Of a stretch of 37,398 nt of DNA, positions 7,970 to 16,545 are shown one piece after another. The DNA is from an uncultured Pseudomonadales bacterium (GTDB lineage Bacteria > Pseudomonadota > Gammaproteobacteria > Pseudomonadales > UBA7434). Each line of letters begins with the position of its first letter. Within the stretch, counting starts at the first letter, position 1. The position numbers and the translations under genes were made by a program. Under the pieces are notes generated by a model. The model made no database searches. It saw nothing but the letters and a program-made list of their open reading frames with translations, and was not told where the DNA came from. The stretch covers positions 1-37,398 of the forward strand of contig CAJQKT010000093.1 of the NCBI GenBank assembly GCA_905478995.1, given 5' to 3'.

Positions 7970-10393
7970 ATGAAAGTGATAAATATACGCGTTTTGTATT
8001 CAACCCTGCTATTAGGTGCTGGAGTGTTCACAGCATCAATGCAGACGCAGGCAGCTGATAGTAACGACAAAGCACTGAAACTACTGGAGGAAGTGATTGT
8101 TACGGCCCGCATTCGTGAAGAAGGTTTGCAAGATGCGCCCTTAGCTGTTTCGGCTTATACCGGTGAAAGCCTCGAGTACCGCGGAGTGAACAAGCTCGAT
8201 GACATCGCACGCTTTGTGCCCAGTCTCACCTTAGAAAATAATCCTAGTTTTGGCGGCGCGTCTAACGCTGCGGCTATTTATTTGCGTGGTGTGGGTCAAA
8301 AAGAATTTTTACCTACCACAGAGCCTGGCGTAGGCTTGTATGTTGATGGCGTTTATGTGGCGCGTTCGGTGGGTGGTATTTTAGATATTGTTGATGTTGA
8401 GCGCCTAGAAGTATTGCGTGGCCCGCAGGGCACCTTGTTTGGACGCAATACTATTGGCGGGGCAATTTCATTAACCAGTGTGCGGCCCGAGCCCGGTGGT
8501 GAGCGAAGTGCGAAAGTGTCGGTTGCCACAGGCACTGATAACTTAAGCCGTCTTAAGGGCGCAGTGCATGTACCGTTAAGTGATACCTTTGCTGCGCGGT
8601 TGTCGGTGGCTTCCTCAAGGCAGGATGGCTATGTGCAGCGCACAGACGGCGTTGATTTAGGTGATGACGATACGCTAACCGGTCGTTTGTCGTTAGCTTG
8701 GCAGCCCTCGGATGATTTCTCGGCCGATTTTTCTCTTGATATGACGCGCGACAGAGAAAATGGCCCAGCTCTGCAGCTAATTGGTATTGATTATTCAGAT
8801 TTAAGTCAGCTTAGTAATGTCAATGGTGGGCCTTTGGATCCCGGCTCGGTACCGCCGCCGATGGCGTTTATTCATAATGTTGTTTTTGCAGCGACCGGCC
8901 CAGGTCTACCGTGTGCGGCTAGCGCCATTGGTATAACTTCTGCACCAGCAAGCCCCAATTGTTATGACGATCGTTATATTGGTGCGGATAACCAAGATGA
9001 AGGTAGTGCGCCGGCTTTTTCTGAAACCGATGTGTTGGGTGTCTCAGCCACGCTAAGCTATGCCATTAGTGAGGCTTTGTCGCTCAAGTCAATTACCGCA
9101 TACCGTGAGCTTGATGCAAAATTTGCACGTGATGGCGACCATTCACCGCACCGTATTTCGCAATTTTTTGATGATTTAGAGCAGGCGCAATTTAGCCAAG
9201 AATTTCAACTGTTAGGCAGTCACGATAGAGTGAACTGGGTGCTTGGACTTTACTATTTTGAAGAAGATGGCGACAACGAAAATATTCTTGACTTTACCGT
9301 GTCAAACTTCCGCTCGGGCGGTGAGTTTGACAATGAGGCCTTAGCAGCATTTGCGCAGGTAACGTTTGATGTCAGCGATCGTCTACATCTAACGGTAGGC
9401 GGGAGATATACAGAAGAAGAGAAATCATTCACCCCCGATCAAATTATTTTTCAAAATTATATTACTGATTTTTTCGGCGCAATACCGGCACCACTGCCGG
9501 GTGATTTGGCGGCGTTAGGCGCGCCTTTCTTAGAGGCCGGCGATCGAATTTTGCCGTTCATTGAGAAGACGGTTGATATTGAAGAATTTACACCCATGGT
9601 GAATTGGGCATTCGATGTCAGTGATGATGCCATGCTGTATCTCACGTACTCAGAAGGCTTTAAGTCGGGTGGCTTTACGCAACGTGTATTCCCACCAATA
9701 GTGGCGCCTTTCACAGCGCCAGCGGGCACGCCTGACCTCGACCTTATTCCCACCTACGAGCCAGAGTTTGTTGAGTCAGTAGAGTTTGGTGCCAAGATGA
9801 GTTTTCATGAGGGGCGAATTAAATTAAACGGTGCTTTGTTCCAGTCAGACTATAAAGATTTGCAAGTGCAGGTATTCAATAGCGTTGCACCGGTCACGCA
9901 GAATGTGGGTACAGCCACTATTGATGGCGTAGAGTTGGAACTTAAAGCCGCACCTGGCGACGGCTGGTTTGTTGAGGCGAGCGTATCGTTTATTGATGCT
10001 GAGTATGTGGATATTGACACAGCGAGTACGCTAATAGGCAAAGATAATGACTTTGAGCGTGTCCCCGATACTCAAGCCAGTATCGGTGTATCTAAAGCAA
10101 TCGAATTGGAAGATAGTGGTTCAATTACTCTGCGTGGTGATTGGAGTTATCGTGGAGCCACCTATAACGATGCCTATAACACCGAGCTACTCAAAACCAA
10201 TTCTTATGACCTGTTCGATGCCAGTGTTGCTTGGACTAACCAAGACGAAGATCTGACCGTTACTTTATTGGGTCGCAACCTGGGTGATGAGCAGTACTTA
10301 GTAAGCGGTGTGTACGGCACAGCCTTTCAATCGTTTGAAGGCTTGTATGACCGTGGCCGTCAATGGCAGCTCGAAGTACGAGCACGCTTTTAA
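7970..10393 (+). CDS. TonB-dependent outer-membrane receptor
   Basis: An 807-residue receptor. The signal peptide covers about residues 1-29, ending at QTQA-A. A TonB box-like EEVIVTAR is at 40-47. The plug domain follows (LAVSAYTGESL, YLRGVGQKEF, VDVERLEVLRGPQGTLFGRNTIGG). The beta-barrel has the usual aromatic strands, such as FASQ-type repeats and YSEGFKSGGF, and ends in the terminal aromatic RARF. Such receptors import large or scarce ligands across the outer membrane using TonB energy. The plug style (EVIVTARxREE, YVARSVGG) resembles the broad group found in marine gammaproteobacteria and sphingomonads; the ligand cannot be read from sequence. It has a good start: ACTGGAGTCATTATG. Position between TrpB2 and a sodium symporter suggests uptake of an organic nutrient rather than iron, but this is inference. 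Confidence 0.93.
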   Translation: MKVINIRVLYSTLLLGAGVFTASMQTQAADSNDKALKLLEEVIVTARIREEGLQDAPLAVSAYTGESLEYRGVNKLDDIARFVPSLTLENNPSFGGASNAAAIYLRGVGQKEFLPTTEPGVGLYVDGVYVARSVGGILDIVDVERLEVLRGPQGTLFGRNTIGGAISLTSVRPEPGGERSAKVSVATGTDNLSRLKGAVHVPLSDTFAARLSVASSRQDGYVQRTDGVDLGDDDTLTGRLSLAWQPSDDFSADFSLDMTRDRENGPALQLIGIDYSDLSQLSNVNGGPLDPGSVPPPMAFIHNVVFAATGPGLPCAASAIGITSAPASPNCYDDRYIGADNQDEGSAPAFSETDVLGVSATLSYAISEALSLKSITAYRELDAKFARDGDHSPHRISQFFDDLEQAQFSQEFQLLGSHDRVNWVLGLYYFEEDGDNENILDFTVSNFRSGGEFDNEALAAFAQVTFDVSDRLHLTVGGRYTEEEKSFTPDQIIFQNYITDFFGAIPAPLPGDLAALGAPFLEAGDRILPFIEKTVDIEEFTPMVNWAFDVSDDAMLYLTYSEGFKSGGFTQRVFPPIVAPFTAPAGTPDLDLIPTYEPEFVESVEFGAKMSFHEGRIKLNGALFQSDYKDLQVQVFNSVAPVTQNVGTATIDGVELELKAAPGDGWFVEASVSFIDAEYVDIDTASTLIGKDNDFERVPDTQASIGVSKAIELEDSGSITLRGDWSYRGATYNDAYNTELLKTNSYDLFDASVAWTNQDEDLTVTLLGRNLGDEQYLVSGVYGTAFQSFEGLYDRGRQWQLEVRARF

Positions 10394-10450
10394 TGAGTTA
10401 GTGCGTAAGCTGGATAAACGTAAAAAAGCAGCGTGTTGTGAGAAAAAATT

Positions 10451-11029
10451 ATGGCTAGGGTAAGTATTGCCAAACCGGCAAGTATTGATGATCCTGAAAT
10501 TGAAGGTATCTTGGCGTGGGTCACTGAAATGGAAGGCAGTGTCCCTAATCATTTTTATGTCGAGCTCAACTTCCCCGAATTTTTTAAGGCCAAGCTCGGC
10601 GCGACCAAGGTGTTGTGGGAAGCCGGCGAGCTGAGTATGGAAGAAATTCAGCATGTGGGCATTTTGGTATCCAAAGACAACGGCTGTGAATACTGTACAG
10701 CAGCCTTTTGCACCATTCTTAGTTACGGTTTGAGCACATCGGATGACTACATTGCCGGCTTACTGGCTGAAGGCGTGCTGGCGGTAACAAGCGAGCGTTT
10801 GGTTGCGCTGATCGATTACGCGCTGCAGGTCAATCGCAATGCCGCCGGTGTTGCTGATAAGCAGATAGCGAGGCTTAGAGAGGCGGGACTTACCGATAAA
10901 GGCATAGTACAGCTCACGCATTTAGTGAGTGACTTCCGTGCTTATAATACCCTTAATTTGGCACTGCAAACCGATTACGACTATCGTGATTTTTGGCGAG
11001 AGCTGGCCTTCCAGCCCCCATCGCAGTGA
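10451..11029 (+). CDS. Carboxymuconolactone decarboxylase/AhpD-like protein
   Basis: A 192-residue all-helical protein of the CMD/AhpD superfamily (peroxidase-related). The landmark is the cysteine pair in NGCEYCTAAF near residues 76-85, preceded by the helix SMEEIQHVGILVSKDN. AhpD-type members use this CxxC as a redox centre, helped by a His four residues after the second Cys. Here that position is Phe (CTAAFC), and a third Cys follows. The proton-relay chemistry of AhpD is therefore not clearly conserved, and the exact reaction is unknown. No signal peptide is seen, so it is probably cytoplasmic. It lies 57 bp after the TonB receptor and 76 bp before the symporter small subunit, on the same strand, and is probably co-transcribed with both. 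Confidence 0.82.
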   Translation: MARVSIAKPASIDDPEIEGILAWVTEMEGSVPNHFYVELNFPEFFKAKLGATKVLWEAGELSMEEIQHVGILVSKDNGCEYCTAAFCTILSYGLSTSDDYIAGLLAEGVLAVTSERLVALIDYALQVNRNAAGVADKQIARLREAGLTDKGIVQLTHLVSDFRAYNTLNLALQTDYDYRDFWRELAFQPPSQ

Positions 11030-11105
11030 GGCGTTAGTCTTAAAAGCCGGGTACCTGGGGTCATTATTTTACAGCCTAGACCAACTACATAAAAAGAGGC
11101 TGATT

Positions 11106-11471
11106 ATGTCTGAGCAACACTATCATCACCAAGGCGAAAATTTGCCGCCGCCAAGTCATCATGATCAGCAAGTGATTACTGATGCCGCAGCGAAGGGCTA
11201 TTGGCGTGCCAATTTACGTTTGTTGGCGCAGTTGCTCACCGTCTGGTTTGCGGTGTCTTTTGGTTTCGGCATATTGCTCGCTGACTGGCTCGATCAGTTT
11301 TCTTTTTTTGGTTTTAAATTGGGTTTTTGGTTCGCTCAGCAGGGAGCTATTTACGTCTTTGTTGCACTCATTTTTATTTATGCACGGCGTATCGTTGTAA
11401 TTGAACGTCGATTTGGAGTGGACGACGACGACCGTGATGTTGACGCTGCTAACGATCAGGGAGCGTCATAA
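11106..11471 (+). CDS. DUF4212 small subunit of sodium:solute symporter
   Basis: A 121-residue protein with a His-rich N-terminus (MSEQHYHHQ, PSHHDQQ) and two membrane helices at roughly residues 38-60 and 70-95. This is the layout of the DUF4212 / TIGR03647 'putative solute:sodium symporter small subunit' family. I chose the ATG at 11106 because AAAGAGG precedes it and the family begins near this point; longer readings in the same frame run back into the previous gene. It ends two bases before the large symporter gene, the standard arrangement for this two-gene transporter. The tail is acidic (VDDDDRDVD). The function is presumed to be assembly or regulation of the large subunit. Confidence 0.88.
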   Translation: MSEQHYHHQGENLPPPSHHDQQVITDAAAKGYWRANLRLLAQLLTVWFAVSFGFGILLADWLDQFSFFGFKLGFWFAQQGAIYVFVALIFIYARRIVVIERRFGVDDDDRDVDAANDQGAS

Positions 11472-11473
11472 AC

Positions 11474-13261
11474 ATGACTACTCAAATGCTCACCTATTTA
11501 TTTGTTGGCCTGTCATTCGCTTTATACATTGGCATAGCGGTATGGTCTCGGGCAGGCTCCACTAAAGATTTTTATGTTGCTGGCGGCGGCGTACACCCTG
11601 TAGTGAATGGCATGGCTACGGCGGCCGATTGGATGAGTGCGGCTTCGTTTATTTCTATGGCCGGCATTATTTCTTTTGTGGGTTTTGATGGTTCGGTTTA
11701 TTTACTCGGTTGGACCGGTGGTTACGTCTTATTAGCGCTATTGCTGGCGCCTTATCTACGCAAATTTGGTCGCTTTACAGTGCCGGATTTTATTGGTGAG
11801 CGCTATTATTCAAAAACTGCTCGTATCGTGGCAGTGGTCTGTTTAATCTTCGTGTCATTCACTTACGTTGCGGGTCAAATGCGCGGTGTGGGCATTGTGT
11901 TTTCACGCTTTTTAGAAGTTGAAGTCAACACCGGAGTGGTAATTGGCATGGCCATCGTATTTATGTACGCCGTGCTTGGTGGCATGAAAGGGATTACTTA
12001 TACACAAGTGGCGCAATACTGTGTTTTGATATTTGCCTACATGGTGCCGGCTATTTTTATCTCGCTAATGATTACCGGTAATCCTATTCCACAGCTGGGT
12101 TTTGGCGCCGAGGTGCTCGATGCTAAAGGGCTCGGTTCGGGTGTGTCGGTGCTAGAAAAACTCGATGGTGTGCTCATGGATTTAGGCTTTGGTGCCTATA
12201 CACAGGGCAGTAAATCAACCATCGACATGTTTGCCATTACCGCCGCGCTGATGTTTGGTACGGCTGGATTGCCGCATGTATTGGTGCGCTTTTTTACCGT
12301 ACCCAAAGTGTCTGATGCGCGGCTATCGGCAGGGTATGCGCTGGTGTTCATTGCCATTCTTTATACTACCGCGCCGGCTGTTGCGGCGTTTGCGCGTCTT
12401 AACTTAGTTGATACGGTGCAAGACACTGCTTATGCAGATGCTCCCGCATGGTTTGGTAATTGGGAGAAAACTGGACTGATTGCCTGGCAAGATAAAAACA
12501 ATGATGGTGTTATGCAATATAGTGCGGGTGCCGCACTGTCGCCCACTAAGCCAATTTTCACTGATCAAAAAGGTATTCATGGCGAGCGACTACTGAAAAA
12601 CGAACCCTCTGCGTCGGCCAACGAAGTGTATATTGATAGAGACATAATGGTGTTGGCTAACCCCGAAATTGCTAATTTACCCGGCTGGGTTATTGCCTTG
12701 GTGGCGGCCGGTGGAGTGGCTGCGGCTTTGTCTACTGCTGCAGGCTTGTTGCTGGTGATTTCTAGCTCGATCTCGCACGATTTACTCAAGCAAACCCTAA
12801 TGCCAAATATCAGTGATAAGCAAGAATTGCTGTTTGCCAGAATAGCTGCGGCGGTAGCCGTTTGTGTGGCTGGATTATTTGGTATCTATCCACCGGCTTT
12901 TGTGGCGCAAGTGGTGGCGTTTGCGTTTGGCTTGGCAGCCGCTTCATTGTTCCCTGCCATTTTACTCGGTATATTTAGTAAGCGAGTGAATAAAGAAGGC
13001 GCCATAACGGGTATGTTAGTGGGGCTAATTTTCACTTTTAGCTATATTGCCTATTTTAAATTTTACGCCCCCGAGCTCAATAATTCAGTTAATTGGTTGC
13101 TGGGTATTTCGCCTGAGGGTATTGGCTTTTTGGGTATGCTGATGAATATTGCGGCTGCACTTGTTGTCAGTATGATGACCGCGCCGCCGCCAACGGATGT
13201 GCAGGATTTAGTAGATGATATTCGTATTCCCACCGGAGCTGGGGTCGCGCACGAGCACTAA
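11474..13261 (+). CDS. Sodium:solute symporter large subunit (VC_2705 subfamily, ActP-like)
   Basis: A 595-residue polytopic membrane protein of the SSS family, related to acetate permease ActP. SSS motifs include DFYVAGGGVHPVVNGMATAA (residues 32-51), GGMKGITYTQVAQY (169-182) and FGTAGLPHVLVRFFTVP (261-277). Pairing with a DUF4212 small subunit identifies the VC_2705 (TIGR03648) subfamily, often linked to uptake of acetate or other short carboxylates. A soluble insertion at about residues 312-395 carries an EF-hand-like loop, DKNNDG at 340-345, which could bind calcium. It is followed by a perfect palindromic terminator. The substrate is not certain: acetate-type carboxylates are the family default. 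Confidence 0.92.
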   Translation: MTTQMLTYLFVGLSFALYIGIAVWSRAGSTKDFYVAGGGVHPVVNGMATAADWMSAASFISMAGIISFVGFDGSVYLLGWTGGYVLLALLLAPYLRKFGRFTVPDFIGERYYSKTARIVAVVCLIFVSFTYVAGQMRGVGIVFSRFLEVEVNTGVVIGMAIVFMYAVLGGMKGITYTQVAQYCVLIFAYMVPAIFISLMITGNPIPQLGFGAEVLDAKGLGSGVSVLEKLDGVLMDLGFGAYTQGSKSTIDMFAITAALMFGTAGLPHVLVRFFTVPKVSDARLSAGYALVFIAILYTTAPAVAAFARLNLVDTVQDTAYADAPAWFGNWEKTGLIAWQDKNNDGVMQYSAGAALSPTKPIFTDQKGIHGERLLKNEPSASANEVYIDRDIMVLANPEIANLPGWVIALVAAGGVAAALSTAAGLLLVISSSISHDLLKQTLMPNISDKQELLFARIAAAVAVCVAGLFGIYPPAFVAQVVAFAFGLAAASLFPAILLGIFSKRVNKEGAITGMLVGLIFTFSYIAYFKFYAPELNNSVNWLLGISPEGIGFLGMLMNIAAALVVSMMTAPPPTDVQDLVDDIRIPTGAGVAHEH

Positions 13262-13274
13262 GTGAACGTGTATA

Positions 13275-13310
13275 CCAATAAAAAAGGCCCTTAAGGGCCT
13301 TTTTTATTGG
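13275..13310. terminator. Bidirectional intrinsic terminator
   Basis: A perfect 36-bp inverted repeat with 18-base arms: an AAGGGCC core flanked by a run of six A on the left and six T on the right. It folds into a strong hairpin with a T-tract in either direction. It lies between the rightward symporter gene and the leftward acyl-CoA dehydrogenase gene, so it can stop both transcripts. Confidence 0.93.
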
Positions 13311-13329
13311 GGTGAGTGCTTATTCGTGC

Positions 13330-14502
13330 TTAGCCTAAACTGCCTTTGGCAAATGCTTGCATTGAATAATCTTCATCACCAAACATAGTGTTGATTCTTA
13401 GCAAACGCTTTACATAGTGACCCACATCGAGTTCATCGGTCATGCCAATACCACCATGCATTTGCAACGCTTCATCGCCCACTAACTTACCCACCTGAGC
13501 CACCATGACTTTTAAGGCTAGGGTGTCTTGTTTGCTCTGTTTAAGCAGCTCCTCGCAAGTGTTGGGGTCGCTGGCTTGATGGGCCGCTACATTGGAGCAG
13601 GCCGAACGCAGCAATAACGAGCGAGTTTGCTCAACATTGATAAACATATCAACCATGCGGTGTTGCAGCGCTTGAAATGAGCCTATGGCCACACCGAACT
13701 GTTTGCGCGTTTGCGTATAGGCCACAGTGGTATGCAGTAGTTTTTCCATAATACCCAATGCTTCGGCGGCGGTGGCAATGATAGCTCGATCGATTGCGCG
13801 CGCGAGATTGTCATAGCCATGATGAACTTCGCCAACGATATTTTCGCTGTCTACTGCAACATCGGTGAGTGTGATATTGGCGACTCTATGGCCATCCATC
13901 ATCGGGTAATCCGTTTTACTTACGCCGGCTGCGTTAGCATCTACATAGAACAGTGTGATACCGGTTGTATCTGACTGTTCACCTGCAGTGCGAGCGCTGA
14001 TGATCAATTTGTCGGCGGCTTGCCCATTGGCAACCACCACTTTTTCGCCATTTAAAATGTATTGGCCATTACTCAGCGAGGCGGTTGTTTTTACATCGGC
14101 TAACTCGTAGCGACTTTGTGTTTCGGTGAAGGCAACAGCACCTTGCAGGCTGCCATCAATGATTGCTGCAATGTCTTGTTCGTGGCGTGAGGCGTCGGGC
14201 CCATTGGCAAGCAGGCCGCCAAACATAATGACGCAAGCTAAATAAGGCTCGAGCGCTAATCCCTTACCTAACTCTTCCATCACAATAGCATCGTCAATCG
14301 CGTTACCGCCAAAACCGCCTAAGTGCTCGGCAAAGGGTATGGCCAGCCAGCCTAGTTCGGCAAATTGTTGCCAATGCTCGTTGCTATATCCGAGTTCCGA
14401 TGCGGCAATTTTTTTGCGCGTATCGAAATCGTAGTTGTTTTGAAGGTACTTCGCGACGCTATCTTTAATGAGGGTTTGTTCTTCGCTGTAGTCAAAGTTC
14501 AT
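13330..14502 (-). CDS. Acyl-CoA dehydrogenase, small-subunit type (PimD-like)
   Basis: A 390-residue FAD-dependent acyl-CoA dehydrogenase fold: N-terminal helices (MNFDYSEEQTLIKDSVAKYL), a middle beta domain (GAVAFTETQSRYEL, NGEKVVVANG) and C-terminal helices (LQMHGGIGMTDELDVGHYVKR). Both known catalytic-Glu positions deviate. The ER pair of its partner is D238-R239 here, and the MCAD-type site reads MFGDED. It is therefore probably the non-catalytic or altered half of a heteromeric enzyme, like PimD (pimeloyl-CoA dehydrogenase small subunit). It lies 109 bp downstream of the other acyl-CoA dehydrogenase gene on the same strand. The substrate is unknown: dicarboxyl-CoA, branched or steroid side-chain CoAs are possible. 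Start at the ATG at 14502. Confidence 0.88.
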   Translation of the reverse strand: MNFDYSEEQTLIKDSVAKYLQNNYDFDTRKKIAASELGYSNEHWQQFAELGWLAIPFAEHLGGFGGNAIDDAIVMEELGKGLALEPYLACVIMFGGLLANGPDASRHEQDIAAIIDGSLQGAVAFTETQSRYELADVKTTASLSNGQYILNGEKVVVANGQAADKLIISARTAGEQSDTTGITLFYVDANAAGVSKTDYPMMDGHRVANITLTDVAVDSENIVGEVHHGYDNLARAIDRAIIATAAEALGIMEKLLHTTVAYTQTRKQFGVAIGSFQALQHRMVDMFINVEQTRSLLLRSACSNVAAHQASDPNTCEELLKQSKQDTLALKVMVAQVGKLVGDEALQMHGGIGMTDELDVGHYVKRLLRINTMFGDEDYSMQAFAKGSLG

Positions 14503-14611
14503 AATAAATAATCACTGATTTAATGGTGCTGATAAAAGCTTACCGTTTATTTGGGTAGCGAGGCATATGTCATTCTATGTAAGCTGACGAATAGTTTTTG
14601 CCGCAATAATA

Positions 14612-15781
14612 TTAGCCAAGGCCTAGTATGGCTTTAGCAATAATATTTTTTTGTATTTCGTTGGAGCCGCCATAAACAGTGGCTGCTCGACCATACATAT
14701 ATTCGACGCGAGCTCTGTCGGCAAAATCATTCCCGATGCTGTCGCTAGTTTGCGCACCAGCGAAGTTGCCCGCTACATATAGCATGAGTTCCTGCACACG
14801 CTGCTGTAGTTCGGTACCACGAATTTTAAGCAATGAGGACTCCGGCCCTGGCCCTTGCCCAGAAATGGATTTGGCTACCGTGCGCAACTCAGAATATTCT
14901 AATGCCATGACATCAATTTGAATTTGGCTGAAGCGTGCGCGAAAGGCCGGGTCGCGGGTAAGCGGTTGGCCAGCAGACATCGTTTTTTCGGCATGCTCAT
15001 GAATAGCGCTTAGGCCATTTTTTATGTCGCCAACGCCAGCAATAGCATTGCGCTCGTGTGCTAGTAGCGATTTAGCATAAGTCCAGCCTTTGTTTTCTTC
15101 GCCAATGAGTCCATCGACTGGAACTCGCACGTTGTCAAACACCACTTCGTTAAGCGTGTGACGGTTATCAATGCCAATAATTGGGTTGATACTAATACCA
15201 GGCAGGGTCATATCGATCAATAAAAAGCTGATGCCTTGCTGTGGCTTGCCGTCTGATGATGTTCTTACCAAACAAAAAATCCAGTCGGCATATTGTGCAT
15301 AGGATGTCCATACTTTGGCACCGTTAACCACGTAGTGATCACCATCGCGCTCAGCACGCGTCGATAGCGATGCTAAATCAGAGCCAGCACCGGGCTCGGA
15401 GTAACCTTGGCACCACCAATGGTCGCTATTTAAAATAGCGGGTAAAAATTTTGTTTTTTGTTCGTCGGTGCCAAAGTTATAAATCACCGGCCCCACCATT
15501 TTTAGGCCAAAGGGCAAAACATCGGGGACACCTGCTTGGGCACGCTCGGTTTCATAGATAAATTTTTTCGCCGAACTCCAGCCAGTGCCGCCATATTCAG
15601 CCGGCCAATCGGGTGCGATCCAACCCTGTTGATACAACACTTTTTGCCAATCAATAATCGCCTCGCTAAAGGTGGCGGAACTTCCAAGTCGTTGCTTTAA
15701 ATCGTCGGTATAGGACTCAGCAAAAAATTGCCGAACCTCGGTGCGAAATGCTTGGTCACTGTCGGAGAATGTGATGTCCAA
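14612..15781 (-). CDS. Acyl-CoA dehydrogenase, large-subunit type (PimC-like)
   Basis: A 389-residue acyl-CoA dehydrogenase introducing an alpha-beta double bond into an acyl-CoA. Visible motifs are APDWPAEYGGTGW (residues 56-68), WWCQGYSEPGAGSDLASL with the FAD/substrate loop (122-139), NGAKVWTSYAQYADW, and YGRAATVYGGSNEIQKNIIAK near the C-terminus. The MCAD-type catalytic Glu position is Gly (YGG), but HERNAIAG offers E243 at the alternative position used by isovaleryl-CoA and related dehydrogenases. The sequence resembles the PimC large subunit closely. With the downstream partner it probably forms a heterotetramer. It is first in the leftward pair. Alternatives are other heteromeric acyl-CoA dehydrogenases. 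Confidence 0.9.
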   Translation of the reverse strand: MDITFSDSDQAFRTEVRQFFAESYTDDLKQRLGSSATFSEAIIDWQKVLYQQGWIAPDWPAEYGGTGWSSAKKFIYETERAQAGVPDVLPFGLKMVGPVIYNFGTDEQKTKFLPAILNSDHWWCQGYSEPGAGSDLASLSTRAERDGDHYVVNGAKVWTSYAQYADWIFCLVRTSSDGKPQQGISFLLIDMTLPGISINPIIGIDNRHTLNEVVFDNVRVPVDGLIGEENKGWTYAKSLLAHERNAIAGVGDIKNGLSAIHEHAEKTMSAGQPLTRDPAFRARFSQIQIDVMALEYSELRTVAKSISGQGPGPESSLLKIRGTELQQRVQELMLYVAGNFAGAQTSDSIGNDFADRARVEYMYGRAATVYGGSNEIQKNIIAKAILGLG

Positions 15782-15995
15782 TGGAGGCCTCTTCTTGGTA
15801 AAGTGAAAATAGACTAGGTGACGTTAGGAGGGTTTCTTGCGCGACTATGAGTGCGGCCTAGCTAAAGCGTCGGCCGTATTTTAGAACAGAATTAATGGTC
15901 GCAGTGCGATATTATTAGGGGTAAAGCATTACTGAAAATTAATGAACTTGAGGCCGCTTAGTTTGCTTGATGCGGTTCGCCAAAAATAGTGTCTA

Positions 15996-16235
15996 TCAAG
16001 TGGTTAGTAGTGCTGATAAATGCTGGCAATGATCAGCAGCCTCTATGCCGCGGTCAGTTAAGTAGCCGCCATCTTTTTGCGAGATGAGACCCTTGTTGAA
16101 TAGTCTTTGAGCCGCTGTTTTATGCGATTGACTGGCACTAGAATGAACTTTAATGCCGCTCTGAGTGCCTGGATGCTTCGGCGACTCCACAAACTTTAGC
16201 AATAACTGCATTTCTTCTAATGTGTCTGTATTCAT
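15996..16235 (-). CDS. TIGR02647 family small protein
   Basis: A 79-residue protein matching the short conserved family TIGR02647 of gammaproteobacteria. It has a leucine-rich N-terminal helix (LEEMQLLLKF), a GIKVHSSAS segment, then AAQRLFNKGLISQKDGGYLTDRGIEAADH, which reads like a small winged-helix 'wing' with two helices. Family function is undefined; a DNA-binding or regulatory role is only a guess from the fold-like pattern. Compared with the family as I recall it, about ten residues (PKHPGTQS region) look inserted near residues 19-26. The ATG at 16235 is preceded by AGGAATAAC. It stands alone, with about 210 bp of gene-free sequence between it and the acyl-CoA dehydrogenase gene downstream. 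Confidence 0.78.
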   Translation of the reverse strand: MNTDTLEEMQLLLKFVESPKHPGTQSGIKVHSSASQSHKTAAQRLFNKGLISQKDGGYLTDRGIEAADHCQHLSALLTT

Positions 16236-16545
16236 GGTTGTTATTCCTGAGGCGATAAATAGGTAGCGAGCAGTTGCTTAGGTTAGGTGAGAGGTAGATT
16301 CTATACTACCTTTGCAAGTTTGTGTGGCGGCAGCTAATTTCTATGAAAGTTAAATGCTTAGCCGCTTGGTGGCGGTAGCTATTTATAGGCGAGTGTCGAT
16401 TCTTGTACAAGCGTCGATTCATGTACACGGGATTATCCAAATGAAGTATTATAGTATTGACTGATTAATTCTGATCCACATGAGCTCAAGTGTTATGTTG
16501 GCTAGCTTAAAGCGTTCCATAATAAATAGGAGGTTCCCCGCAATA
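16236..16545. promoter_or_regulatory. Divergent promoter region with 18-bp-period direct repeat
   Basis: This 310-bp gap lies between the leftward TIGR02647 gene and the rightward START-domain gene. It contains two near-identical 15-mers, GTCGATTCTTGTACA at 16395-16409 and GTCGATTCATGTACA at 16413-16427, spaced 18 bp start to start. Each ends in a TGTACA palindrome. That pattern suits tandem operator half-sites on one DNA face. A strong AGGAGG lies at 16528-16533. No clear -35/-10 pair or gene was recognised. Confidence 0.4.
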
